Assembly: GCA_937975765.1 (NCBI GenBank)
Contig: CALJUR010000066.1
Location: 1 to 54,599, forward strand
DNA length: 54,599 bases
Direction of reading: 5' to 3'
Origin: an uncultured Myxococcales bacterium
GTDB lineage: Bacteria; Myxococcota_A; UBA9042; DTJE01
Below, one piece after another: positions 16,252-25,919 of the stretch. The first letter of the stretch is position 1, and every line of letters begins with the position of its first letter. The position numbers and the translations under genes are program-made. The notes under the pieces were generated by a model that saw only the letters and a list, made by a program, of their open reading frames with translations, was not told the origin of the DNA and ran no database searches.

Positions 16252-18483
16252 ATGACGAGCCTTCGTGCCGCGCTGCCGTCCCCCCTGCTTGCCGCCCTGC
16301 TGGGCTTGCCGGCGGTGATGGCGGCGTGCGGTAACGGGGACGACCCCCTGCCCGCCAACCCCTGGGACGTGACGCCCTTCGTGCGCATCGCGGCGGACGG
16401 CACCCGTGGGCTGCCCTGGCCCCGGGAGGCCGAAGACGCCGCTGCCACGGTCCGGGACGGCGATCCCGCGACCGCGTGGAAGGCCCCGTTCGAGGAACCC
16501 TCGGCGCTGGAACTGGATCTGCAGCCCTGGCAGGCGCGGCCGGTGCCGCTGCACCGGTTGTCGCTGGTCCCCGGGGGGACCGGGTCGGCGACCCTGTCGG
16601 TCGAGGTGAGGCCGTCCTGCGGGGCGGATCCCGTCACGGCGCTGTCCTGGCCGGACCCGGCCTCCCCCCTGGACCTGGGAGGGGTCGAAGGCGGCTGCGT
16701 GACGATCCGCGTTCAGCCTGCCGGAGACTTCCAGGTGGTCGCGCTGACGCTGATGGCGCGGGCCGTGCCCGATCCCCCGGTGCCGGCCCGGAAGGCGCCC
16801 GCGGTCCATCCCGGCACCGGCGTCATCGAGGCCTGGTACGGGGTGCCCTGGTCCTGGCGGGAGCGCGCGGCCCTGCTCCGTTCCCTGGCCGCGATGGGCC
16901 AGGACACCTACATCTACGCCCCCAAGCATGACCCCAACCACCGGGCGCGGTGGCGCGAGCCCTACCCGCCGGACTTCGAGGCCGCCTTCGGCGACCTGGC
17001 CGCCCTGGGCCGCGACCTGGGCGTCCGCGTCGTCTTCGGCCTGTCCCCCTTCTTCGACATGGACCTCGACAGCGAGGAAGACTACGCCATCGCCCGGGAC
17101 AAGCTGCGGCGTTTCCTGGACCTGGGGGCCCAGGGGGTGGAACTGGGGGCCGACGACACCGACTTCCAGAACCAGGTCCCGGCCGACGCCACCCTGGGTC
17201 GGGCCCACGCGGCGATCCTGTCCCGCCTGCGGGCCGACCTGCAGGCCGGCCATCCCGGCACGCCGATCTGGTTCATGCCGGTGCCCTACTCCACGGCCCG
17301 GGCGGACGGCTTCGTCGACGGGAAGCCCTCGCCCATCTTCCAGGACGGTTGGGGCTACCTGCGGGCCCTGGCGGACCTGCCCCCGGACATCCGGGTGATG
17401 TGGAACGGCCTGGACACCTTCGTGGCGACGATCGCCGCCTCGAACCTGGCGCCGGTCACGGAGGCCACGGGACGCAAGCCGGTGATCTTCGACAACCTCT
17501 GGGCCAACGACGCCGGCGACGGGTTCATGGCGCGGCTGTGGATGGCGCCCCAGCAGGGGCGCGAGGACGCGGTGCTGGCGTCGTCGTCGGGGTACCTCCA
17601 CAACCCGCTGATCCAGGGTGCGGTCTCCCGGGGGCGCCTGGGGACCTTCGGGCACTGGCTGTGCGCGGCGAAGGGAGGGACGGGCTGCGGCGACGCGGAG
17701 GGATACGCGGCGGCGGTGGAACTGGACGCCCGGCGCTCCCGGTCCGACCGGGCCGCGGACGAGGCCCTGCTGCGGCTGCTGCCGACGGTGTTCGACGGCC
17801 ACGGCGGGGGACGGGAGTGCCGGGACCGGGTGTACGAGGCCGCCGTGGAGGCCCTGGAGGCGGACCTGGAGGGGGGCGGCGCGCCGCGGCTGGACACGGT
17901 GGCCGCGTTGCAGGGGCGCCTGGCGACGCTGGCGGGGCTGGCCTCGGAGGCCCACCACTCGGGCCTGGACGCGGACCTGGTGGACGAACTGGCCTTCCCG
18001 CTGCGCAGGACGCGGCTGGCCGGCCTGGCGGGGCTCGAGTCCCTGGCCGTGCTGTTCACGCGGCGTGCCGGGGCCGACGATGGGCCTGCCCGGGAGCGCC
18101 TGGACGGCCTGCTGTCGGAAGGCGCGCTGCAGCGCTTCGAGTGGTCGATGGGCGTTCCCGAGCGCCTCGCCGGGACGGCGGCCGCGGTGCCGGCAGGGGT
18201 GGGGGCGGGGACGGACGGGGTCCTGGCGGCGTCGGACCCGCCTCCCTGCCGGGCCGGCGAGCCCTGGGCGTGGACCCCGTTCCCGGGGGGTGCCACCGTG
18301 GCGGTATCGGGCCTGCCCGGCGCCGAGGTCCGGGAAGGCGCGGTTCGCTTCACGCCCCGTCACGACGGCCTTTACGAGGGCGTCGTCGCGGGCGTCCGGG
18401 GCGCGGCTGGGGGCGCGGCCATCGCCTTCGGGTACCGGGGGTTCCGGATCGCGTGCGGCGCGCAACGGGAGGACGAACGATGA
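16252..18483 (+). CDS. Lipoprotein GH84-type beta-N-acetylhexosaminidase
   Basis: A 743-residue lipoprotein (LPAVMAACGNGDD). Residues about 30-175 form a beta-rich discoidin-like region. The GH84 barrel begins GVIEAWYGVPWSWRERAAL and carries YIYAPKHDPNHRARW, the family signature, and the catalytic pair D301-D302 in ELGADDTDF. GH84 enzymes remove beta-linked GlcNAc by substrate-assisted catalysis, acting on O-GlcNAc proteins, glycoprotein glycans or hyaluronan-type chains. A helical region and a C-terminal beta domain follow. The start has GAGGAG 8 bases upstream. Its TGA overlaps the ATG of the GH31 gene (ATGA), so the two enzymes are translationally coupled and probably act on the same material. 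Confidence 0.88.
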   Translation: MTSLRAALPSPLLAALLGLPAVMAACGNGDDPLPANPWDVTPFVRIAADGTRGLPWPREAEDAAATVRDGDPATAWKAPFEEPSALELDLQPWQARPVPLHRLSLVPGGTGSATLSVEVRPSCGADPVTALSWPDPASPLDLGGVEGGCVTIRVQPAGDFQVVALTLMARAVPDPPVPARKAPAVHPGTGVIEAWYGVPWSWRERAALLRSLAAMGQDTYIYAPKHDPNHRARWREPYPPDFEAAFGDLAALGRDLGVRVVFGLSPFFDMDLDSEEDYAIARDKLRRFLDLGAQGVELGADDTDFQNQVPADATLGRAHAAILSRLRADLQAGHPGTPIWFMPVPYSTARADGFVDGKPSPIFQDGWGYLRALADLPPDIRVMWNGLDTFVATIAASNLAPVTEATGRKPVIFDNLWANDAGDGFMARLWMAPQQGREDAVLASSSGYLHNPLIQGAVSRGRLGTFGHWLCAAKGGTGCGDAEGYAAAVELDARRSRSDRAADEALLRLLPTVFDGHGGGRECRDRVYEAAVEALEADLEGGGAPRLDTVAALQGRLATLAGLASEAHHSGLDADLVDELAFPLRRTRLAGLAGLESLAVLFTRRAGADDGPARERLDGLLSEGALQRFEWSMGVPERLAGTAAAVPAGVGAGTDGVLAASDPPPCRAGEPWAWTPFPGGATVAVSGLPGAEVREGAVRFTPRHDGLYEGVVAGVRGAAGGAAIAFGYRGFRIACGAQREDER

Positions 18484-21029
18484 GGGGCGTGGCCTGGGCG
18501 ACCCTGGCGACGGCGGTCATGCTGGCGGCCTGCGGAACAGGCGGTGGGGCGACCGACCCGGGCGGGGGCTTCGATGTCCCCGCGGATGCGCCCGCGGATC
18601 CCGGGGCCGACGAGGGAGAACCCGGGGCCGACGCCCCGGCCGATGTCCCTGCCGACCCCGGGTCCTTCGCCGGCTCGCCGGTGCGCGTCGAGGTGATCAC
18701 GTCCCCCCCGGGGCTGGTGATCCGCGATGCCGCGGGCCGCGTGATCGCGGAAACGATGCCGGGCATCCTGCGCCTGGCGAAGGTGGCCGAGACCTTCCGG
18801 TGGGACCAGGGCTTCCTGGCGGTCCACCAGGACGTGCAGACGGTGGTGGATCCCTCGGACGGCGCCGCCGAGCTGGTCGTCGGCGACGACGCCTGGTCGG
18901 TGACCCTGCGCCTGGCCGACGGCCGGGCGGTTGCGCGGCTGGACCTGGTCCCCGAGGCCACGGGCCTGCGCCTCGATCCCGTCCCGCTGCCGGACGCCGG
19001 CGACGTGGACCAGGTGTGCTTCCGCCTGCGCTGCCGGGACGGCGAGGCGTTCTACGGATTCGGCGGGCAGAACGACGCGGTGGACCACCGGGGCCACGTG
19101 ATCCCCATCCGCAGCACCGAGCAGGGCCTGGGCAAGGATCCGACCGTCCCCGAGGACGTCCTGTCCTACCCGGGCCACCTGCACGACACCTACTTCCCGC
19201 TGCCCTACGCCGTGGTGGCCACGTCCGGGGCGGACGCCAGGGCCCACGGGCTGCTGCTGGAGTCGTCGTACCGCAGCCGGTTCCTGCTGTGCGCGGAAGG
19301 GGATCCCGAGGCGACCGAGATCCTGGTGGCGCTGGCGGACCTGGGCGGGCTGCGGGTTCTGGCCGGGCCGGCGCCGAAGGACGTCGTGCGGCAGTACACG
19401 GACCACCACGCCCGCCCGCAGCCGGTCCCGGACTGGGCCTTCGGGCCCTGGGTGGCGATCTTCGGGGAACCGCCCTCGGTGGCGACCCAGGCGGACCAGT
19501 TGGACGTCGAGGACATCGCCCTGTCGGCCGTCTGGCACATGGACTACCGCGAGTACGGGAACCCGGACCTGCCCGCCATGATCGCGAAGATCCGCGGCAT
19601 GGGCCTGAGGGTCCTGACCTACTTCAACTCGTTCCTGGACCAGCACGACGCCGACTGGGAACGGGCCCAGGCCGAGGGCTGGCTTCCCCATCGCGAGGAT
19701 GGCGCCCCCTACCTGTTCCAGTGGTACGACGTGCTGCGGTCCTTCGTGGACTTCACGGACCCGAAGGGCTGGGCGTACATGCGGGAGCGGCTGGACTTCG
19801 CCTGGGACCTGGGCCTGGACGGCTGGATGGCGGACTACGCCGAGTGGGTCATCCCGGACATGCGTTTCGACAACGGCATGACGGGCTGGCAGTACGGCAA
19901 CCTCTACCCCGTGGACTGGGCCCGCATCCACCGGGACGCGCTGGACCGCAAGCGTCCGGATGGCGACGGGCTGTACTTCTCGCGGTCGGGCTTCCTGGAC
20001 TCCAACCGGTACCTGTCGGTCGTCTGGGCCGGCGACCAGCAGACGGACTGGGACCTGCTGGACGGAATCGGAAGCGTGATCCCCTACGGCACGGGCCTGG
20101 GCCTGTCGGGCGTGTCGGCCTTCGGGCACGACATCGCCGGGTACACGGGCCTGGTCTCGCCGCCCTCCACGAAGGAACTGTACTTCCGGTGGACGCAACT
20201 GGGGGCCTGGTCGCCGGTCATGCGGACCCACCGGGGCAACGCCGAGGAGTACAACTGGGACTGGAACCGGGACGCCGACACCATCGCCCACTTCCGGCGG
20301 TACGCGCTGCTGCACCTGAGGATGCTGCCCTACCTGGCTGCCCTGCACGCAGAGGCAGTGGCCACGGGCACGCCCGCCATGCGGTCCGCGCTGCTGGAGT
20401 TCCCGGCGTGGGAGGGCGCCCGGGAGGCGGTGCACGACTTCCTGCTGGGACCGGCCTTCTTCGTGGCACCGGTGATCGAGGAGGGCGCGACGACCCGCCA
20501 GGTCCGCCTGCCCCCGGGGCGGTGGTGGCGGTACCCCGAGGGAACCCTGTTGGACGGCGACCGCGTCGTGACGGAGGAGGCCCCCCTGGACCGCATCCCG
20601 GTCTTCCTGCGTGCCGGCGGGGTGGCCGTCCTGCTGCCCGACACGGTGCGGCGGGCCGAGCCGGTGCCGGGGAGGCCGGAGGTGCCCGACGCCCGCACCC
20701 TGCAGACGCAGCGGCTGGAGGTGCTGGCGGGCGCCGGGGCGGACGGCACCCTGGTGCTGGCCGACGGCGGGCCGGGGGTCGAGGCGACCCGGATCACGGC
20801 CACGGTGGATGCTGCCGCCACCGCGCCATCGGCCGGGGATGCCGCGCTGCCCGCCTGCTCGACGGGGCAGGACCCCTGGGGCGACGACTGCGCGTGGACG
20901 GACGGCGCCTGGATCGTCGTCCCCCGGACCGGCCCCGGCACCGTGCGGGCCGCCGGCATGTCGGTTTCCGTCGCGGGCGGCCCGGTCGCGCGCCGGTACC
21001 GGGTCCGCCTCCCGTTCCCATTGCCTTGA
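18480..21029 (+). CDS. Lipoprotein GH31 alpha-glycosidase, sulfoquinovosidase-like branch
   Basis: An 849-residue lipoprotein (ATAVMLAACGTGGG) with an Asp/Pro/Ala spacer to about residue 60. An N-terminal beta domain and a GH31 barrel follow. The nucleophile is D452 in DGWMADYAEW and the acid/base D519 in VVWAGDQQTDWDLLDGIGSV. These two blocks, with GHDIAGYTG and PVMRTHRGN, look closer to the YihQ (sulfoquinovosidase) branch than to alpha-glucosidases or xylosidases. The true substrate cannot be fixed from sequence because the sulfonate-binding residues need a structural alignment. It overlaps the GH84 gene. A gap of 156 bases separates it from the GH92 gene. Confidence 0.85.
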   Translation: MRGVAWATLATAVMLAACGTGGGATDPGGGFDVPADAPADPGADEGEPGADAPADVPADPGSFAGSPVRVEVITSPPGLVIRDAAGRVIAETMPGILRLAKVAETFRWDQGFLAVHQDVQTVVDPSDGAAELVVGDDAWSVTLRLADGRAVARLDLVPEATGLRLDPVPLPDAGDVDQVCFRLRCRDGEAFYGFGGQNDAVDHRGHVIPIRSTEQGLGKDPTVPEDVLSYPGHLHDTYFPLPYAVVATSGADARAHGLLLESSYRSRFLLCAEGDPEATEILVALADLGGLRVLAGPAPKDVVRQYTDHHARPQPVPDWAFGPWVAIFGEPPSVATQADQLDVEDIALSAVWHMDYREYGNPDLPAMIAKIRGMGLRVLTYFNSFLDQHDADWERAQAEGWLPHREDGAPYLFQWYDVLRSFVDFTDPKGWAYMRERLDFAWDLGLDGWMADYAEWVIPDMRFDNGMTGWQYGNLYPVDWARIHRDALDRKRPDGDGLYFSRSGFLDSNRYLSVVWAGDQQTDWDLLDGIGSVIPYGTGLGLSGVSAFGHDIAGYTGLVSPPSTKELYFRWTQLGAWSPVMRTHRGNAEEYNWDWNRDADTIAHFRRYALLHLRMLPYLAALHAEAVATGTPAMRSALLEFPAWEGAREAVHDFLLGPAFFVAPVIEEGATTRQVRLPPGRWWRYPEGTLLDGDRVVTEEAPLDRIPVFLRAGGVAVLLPDTVRRAEPVPGRPEVPDARTLQTQRLEVLAGAGADGTLVLADGGPGVEATRITATVDAAATAPSAGDAALPACSTGQDPWGDDCAWTDGAWIVVPRTGPGTVRAAGMSVSVAGGPVARRYRVRLPFPLP

Positions 21030-21185
21030 AACCCGTCCCGGGGATCTCCCGCCTTGGCCTGGCCGTCGGGCCCGCCAGGGGCGTTCTGCAGGCGTCGCGC
21101 GGCGGGAGCGTTTCCGGTATATGTACGTCGCCCGGACGCTCCCCGAGAAGACGTGCCTCGGGGGGCCGCTCGAATGGAGGTAGTC

Positions 21186-23447
21186 ATGGCATCCCGGTTC
21201 GGCAACGGTTTCCGGTTCCTGGCGGTACCGCTGGCGGCCCTGGCCTTCGCGGCCTGCGGCGGCGACGACGGCGGGCCGACGGTCCTCCCCGACCTGTCCC
21301 CGAAGGTCGACCCCTTCATCGGCACGAAGGGATACGGCAACACGGTGCCGGGGGCGATGATCCCGCGCGGCATGGTGAAACTGTCCCCGGACACCAACGG
21401 CGGCACCGGCACCATCGATGCCTACGACTGGGACCACACCCGGATCGAGGGCTTCACCCACACCCACCTGGAGGGCCCCGGCGGCAGCAACAACGGGTAC
21501 AGCCAGATCCTGGTCGCCGCGATGACGGGCGCGGTCGCCACCACGCCGGCCCAGTGGTCCTCCGCATACGGCCACGACGCCGAGGAGGCCTCCCCGGGCT
21601 ACTACGCCGTCACCTTGCAGGACTACGGGATCCGGGCGGAACTGACCGCCACGGCCCAGTGCGGCGTGCACCGGTACACCTTCCCGGCCTCGGACCAGGC
21701 GCGCCTGGTCGTGGACACCACCTACAACCGCGGGCAGTCCCTGGACGGCGAACTGACCCTCGTGTCGGACACCGTCGTGGAGGGCTTCGGGAAGTACCAG
21801 GTCAACCCGCTGGTCGCCATGGGCCTGGACGACACGGCCCCGGGCACCGGCGAGGCCACGGTATACCTGTCGCTGAAGGTGTCGCGGCCCTTCCTGGCCA
21901 CGTCGGCCACCTTCCCGACCCAGACCGCGGTGGGCGCGCACCTGGACTTCGTGACGGCCGCCGGCGACGCGATCGAGGTCCGCGTCGGCATCTCGTACCT
22001 GTCGGTCGAGCAGGCCCGCAAGAACCGCGAGTCGCAGTGCGAGGGACGGACCTTCGAGGCGATCCGGCAGGCCGCCGTGGACGCCTGGAACCGCAAGCTG
22101 TACCGGGTCGAGGTGACGGGCGGCACCGCGGACCAGCAGACGGTCTTCTACACCGCGCTGTACCACACCTGGATGCAGCCGTCGGACTACACCGAGGACG
22201 GGAAGTTCTTCAGCGGCTGGGACCTGGTCGGCCGGGAGGTCGTGGCGGACGGCTGGCGCTACCTGTCCGACGACTGGTGCGGATGGGACACGGGCCGCGT
22301 CACGCACCCGCTGCACGCGCTGCTGGACCCCGAGTCGCGGTCCGACCTGGTGCGGTCCTACCTGCAGTCCTACCTGGACCAGGGCTGGCTGGCCAAGGCG
22401 TCCTGGAACGCGCTGGGCGACTCCCGCTGCATGACCGCGAACTTCCACTACTGCGCCATCGCGGACGCCTACGTGAAGGGCTTCCGGGACTACGACGCGG
22501 ACCGGGTCTGGGAGGGGCTGGACAAGGGGTCGCGGCAGGACTCCGAGAACGCGCTGCAGGAGGGGCTGTGCGGCTACCTGGGCCAGGGGACGCCGCCGGA
22601 TTACGTGGACCTGGGCTTCGTCAGCACGCAGTGCGACTACCTGCAGGGCGCCAGCATGACGCTGGAATACGCGACCAACGACGCCTGCGTGGCGAACTTC
22701 GCGGATGCGTCGGGGCGGGCGCAGGACGCGGCCTTCTACCGGCAGCGCGCCGGCAACTGGAAGAACCAGTGGGACGCCTCGACGGGCTTCCCGCGGCCGA
22801 GGAACCGCGACGGAACCTGGGTGTCGCCGTTCGACCCGGGGCAGTGGGACGCGGGCTTCTGCGAGGCCGACGCCTGGATCTACCTGTGGAGCGTGCAGCA
22901 CGACGTGTGCGGGCTGGTGCAGGCGCTGGGCGGCGCGGCGGGCTTCGAATCGAAGCTGGACGAGTTCTTCACGGGCGGCCACTTCGACGTGACCAACGAG
23001 CCGGACTACCACGCGCCGTTCCTGTACGCCTACGTGGGCCAGGCCGCCAAGTCGCAAACGCTGGTGCGGGACATCCTGGCGCAGTCCTACTTCAACGGGC
23101 CGGACGGCATGCCCGGCAACGACGACGCGGGCGCCACGTCGGCCTGGATCGCGTTCGCGATGCTGGGGCTGTACCCGGTGATGCCGTCGGGGGACGGCTA
23201 CGTGCTGGCCTCGCCGGTGTTCGAGAAGGCCGTGGTGCACCTGGACCCGGAGCGGCAGCAGGGCGTGGACCTGGTCATCGAGGCGCCGGGTGCGTCGGAC
23301 GCGAACCGCTACGTGCAGTCGGCCACGTGGGACGACCAGCCGCTGGATCGTCCCTACCTGACCTGGGAGCAGGTCCGGCGGGGTGGTACGCTGCGCATGG
23401 TGATGGGCCCGGCGGCCTCGACGTGGGGCGCGGCCCTGTGCCCGTGA
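21186..23447 (+). CDS. Lipoprotein GH92 exo-alpha-mannosidase
   Basis: A 753-residue lipoprotein (AALAFAACGGDDGG). It has the hallmark start of GH92, VDPFIGTKGYGNTVPGAMIP followed by RGMVKLSPDT, and the C-terminal blocks NEPDYHAPFLYAYVG and GNDDAGATSAWIAFAMLGLY; the Asp pair D646-D647 in GNDD supplies the catalytic base in this family. GH92 enzymes are Ca-dependent inverting alpha-mannosidases that trim N-glycans or mannans. TGGAGG 5-6 bases upstream fixes the ATG at 21186 rather than the in-frame ATG at 21174. A weak TATATG box lies about 60 bases upstream, so it may have its own promoter besides the operon transcript. Confidence 0.93.
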   Translation: MASRFGNGFRFLAVPLAALAFAACGGDDGGPTVLPDLSPKVDPFIGTKGYGNTVPGAMIPRGMVKLSPDTNGGTGTIDAYDWDHTRIEGFTHTHLEGPGGSNNGYSQILVAAMTGAVATTPAQWSSAYGHDAEEASPGYYAVTLQDYGIRAELTATAQCGVHRYTFPASDQARLVVDTTYNRGQSLDGELTLVSDTVVEGFGKYQVNPLVAMGLDDTAPGTGEATVYLSLKVSRPFLATSATFPTQTAVGAHLDFVTAAGDAIEVRVGISYLSVEQARKNRESQCEGRTFEAIRQAAVDAWNRKLYRVEVTGGTADQQTVFYTALYHTWMQPSDYTEDGKFFSGWDLVGREVVADGWRYLSDDWCGWDTGRVTHPLHALLDPESRSDLVRSYLQSYLDQGWLAKASWNALGDSRCMTANFHYCAIADAYVKGFRDYDADRVWEGLDKGSRQDSENALQEGLCGYLGQGTPPDYVDLGFVSTQCDYLQGASMTLEYATNDACVANFADASGRAQDAAFYRQRAGNWKNQWDASTGFPRPRNRDGTWVSPFDPGQWDAGFCEADAWIYLWSVQHDVCGLVQALGGAAGFESKLDEFFTGGHFDVTNEPDYHAPFLYAYVGQAAKSQTLVRDILAQSYFNGPDGMPGNDDAGATSAWIAFAMLGLYPVMPSGDGYVLASPVFEKAVVHLDPERQQGVDLVIEAPGASDANRYVQSATWDDQPLDRPYLTWEQVRRGGTLRMVMGPAASTWGAALCP

Positions 23448-23466
23448 GGCGGGGGCCCGGATGCCT

Positions 23467-23493
23467 GTAGGGCAGGGGCCCTGTCCCCCGCCT
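23467..23493 (+). repeat. Palindromic GC-rich repeat, copy 1
   Basis: GTAGGGCAGGGGCCCTGTCC followed by CCCGCC. It lies 20 bases after the GH92 stop and 20 bases before the threonine aldolase gene. A degenerate half-copy (GGCGGGGGCCCGG) directly precedes it. It belongs to a family of at least eight copies in this window, all intergenic. Confidence 0.75.
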
Positions 23494-23513
23494 TCCTGAC
23501 AAGCGGAGGCACG

Positions 23514-24550
<1,037 letters not shown>

Positions 24551-24551
<1 letters not shown>

Positions 24552-24636
24552 CAAGGGCGGGGGCCCCGTCCCCCGCCATCGTAGGGGTGGGGCCCCGTCT
24601 CCCGCCTGTTCCCGCCCGAGCACGGAGGCGGAGTCG
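24551..24636 (+). repeat. Palindromic GC-rich repeat, two tandem copies with tail (copies 2 and 3)
   Basis: Copy 2 (24551-24577) starts right at the TAG of the threonine aldolase gene. Copy 3 (24581-24608) follows after the spacer ATC and is slightly diverged. Bases 24611-24636 are a 26-base tail that recurs exactly at 54552-54577, including GAGCACGGAGGCGGAGTCG. No U-tract follows, so it is not a textbook intrinsic terminator, although the convergent layout suits one. Confidence 0.75.
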
Positions 24637-24666
24637 CTGCGGGGCATCCGGTGCAGGCCGGGCCCG

Positions 24667-25806
24667 TCAGCGTTCCGCGCCCACGCCGTTCAGCGCGTCG
24701 ACCGCCTCCAGCACGTTCCCCACGTCGTAGAAGTCCACGGTCACGAAGCCGGGCAGGTGCGATCGTTCCTGCTGGCACTGGCGCGCGCGGTCCAGCAGGA
24801 AGGGGTTGAAGTTGACCTGTGCGGCCAGTTCCCGGGTGGCGAAGGGATCGGTCAGGAAGTGGTTCAGGATGAACAGCGGGTTCGAGGGGTCGCCCCGGTT
24901 CGGGGTGCACGTCAGGTCCGAGGGCACCCTGGCGCTCCAGTGCGTCTCGAAGGCATGGGCCCACACGTCATGGTGCCAGGCGGGCGTCCCGCCGTCCCGG
25001 TCGGTCAGCACCACCAGCCGGCGCCCGGCCTCGGCCATCTGGTCCAGCGTCGGCCAGGGCTGGCCGGCGGCTTGCGCGTGCAGGTACGGCAGCAGGTCCG
25101 CGGCCTCGAAGGCGGCGGCCACGTCGGCTCCGGACACGTACGACTCGAAGATCAGCGTCACCACGTCCTTCGGGTGCGTGTCCAGGAAGGCCTTCAGCGC
25201 GGCCAGCGCGTCGGTCAGCAGGCGGTTCCCGAAGAGGCACTCGCCGTGGCACAGGTAGACCTGCGAGGGGTCCATCCCGTCCACGCCGGGGTCCCCGTAC
25301 CACAGGTCCAGCATCATGGCCCGGATGCCGTCCTGCCACTGGCGCTCCAGGGCGTGGGGCTGGTTCGGGGCGATCCAGCCGTCGTCCTCGTTGCTCATCG
25401 CGTTGTGCGTGGTGGCGAACGCGACCTGGTCGTAGCGCCGCCCGCACAGGGACTCGTGGCCGTTGCAGCCGGCCGGGACGGGGGTGTCGGGGGCGACGTC
25501 GTCCGCGTCGCCGTCGCCGGGTTCCGGGGCCGCGTCGGGTGCGGCGTCCGGGGCGGCGTCCCGGGCCGGGTCCGGGGCGGGATCGCCCGCCGGGTCCGGG
25601 GTGGCGTCCGGGGCGGGGTCGGCCGTCGCGTCGGCCTGCGGGTCCGGGGCCGCATCAGCCGCCTGGCCGGGATCGTCGACGCCCGGATCCGCCCCTTGGT
25701 CGGTGGGGACGTCCGCGCCGCTTCCGGCGCCCCCCGAGCTCGCGCACGCCAGCGTCGCCACCAGCACCGCCACCGTCCAGCCCGATTTCCCGCGTCCGGC
25801 CGTCAT
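24667..25806 (-). CDS. PI-PLC-like phosphodiesterase lipoprotein
   Basis: A 379-residue lipoprotein: signal and lipobox LVATLACAS, then a long run of Asp-Pro/Ala repeats (about residues 40-105). The catalytic region resembles the PLC X domain: ATTHNAMSNED with H134, the acidic MMLDLWYGD block, VYLCHGECLFGNR with the second His, and TLIFESYVSG. These enzymes cleave phosphatidylinositol or GPI anchors without needing Ca in bacteria. FILNHFLTDPF and PGFVTVDFYDVGNV near the end also suit the family. The ATG at 25806 is chosen; a GTG five codons upstream is possible. It diverges from the following lipoprotein gene and points toward the threonine aldolase gene. Confidence 0.75.
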   Translation of the reverse strand: MTAGRGKSGWTVAVLVATLACASSGGAGSGADVPTDQGADPGVDDPGQAADAAPDPQADATADPAPDATPDPAGDPAPDPARDAAPDAAPDAAPEPGDGDADDVAPDTPVPAGCNGHESLCGRRYDQVAFATTHNAMSNEDDGWIAPNQPHALERQWQDGIRAMMLDLWYGDPGVDGMDPSQVYLCHGECLFGNRLLTDALAALKAFLDTHPKDVVTLIFESYVSGADVAAAFEAADLLPYLHAQAAGQPWPTLDQMAEAGRRLVVLTDRDGGTPAWHHDVWAHAFETHWSARVPSDLTCTPNRGDPSNPLFILNHFLTDPFATRELAAQVNFNPFLLDRARQCQQERSHLPGFVTVDFYDVGNVLEAVDALNGVGAER

Positions 25807-25919
25807 GCGGGAAGGATACACCGTCGCGGTCGCCGGGGACTCGCGCCTGTTGCAAACGCCCGTCTTGCCGGCCCGGGCGGGATCGTCGATGCTTGGTCCG
25901 TCCTTCCCAGGAGCCCGAC

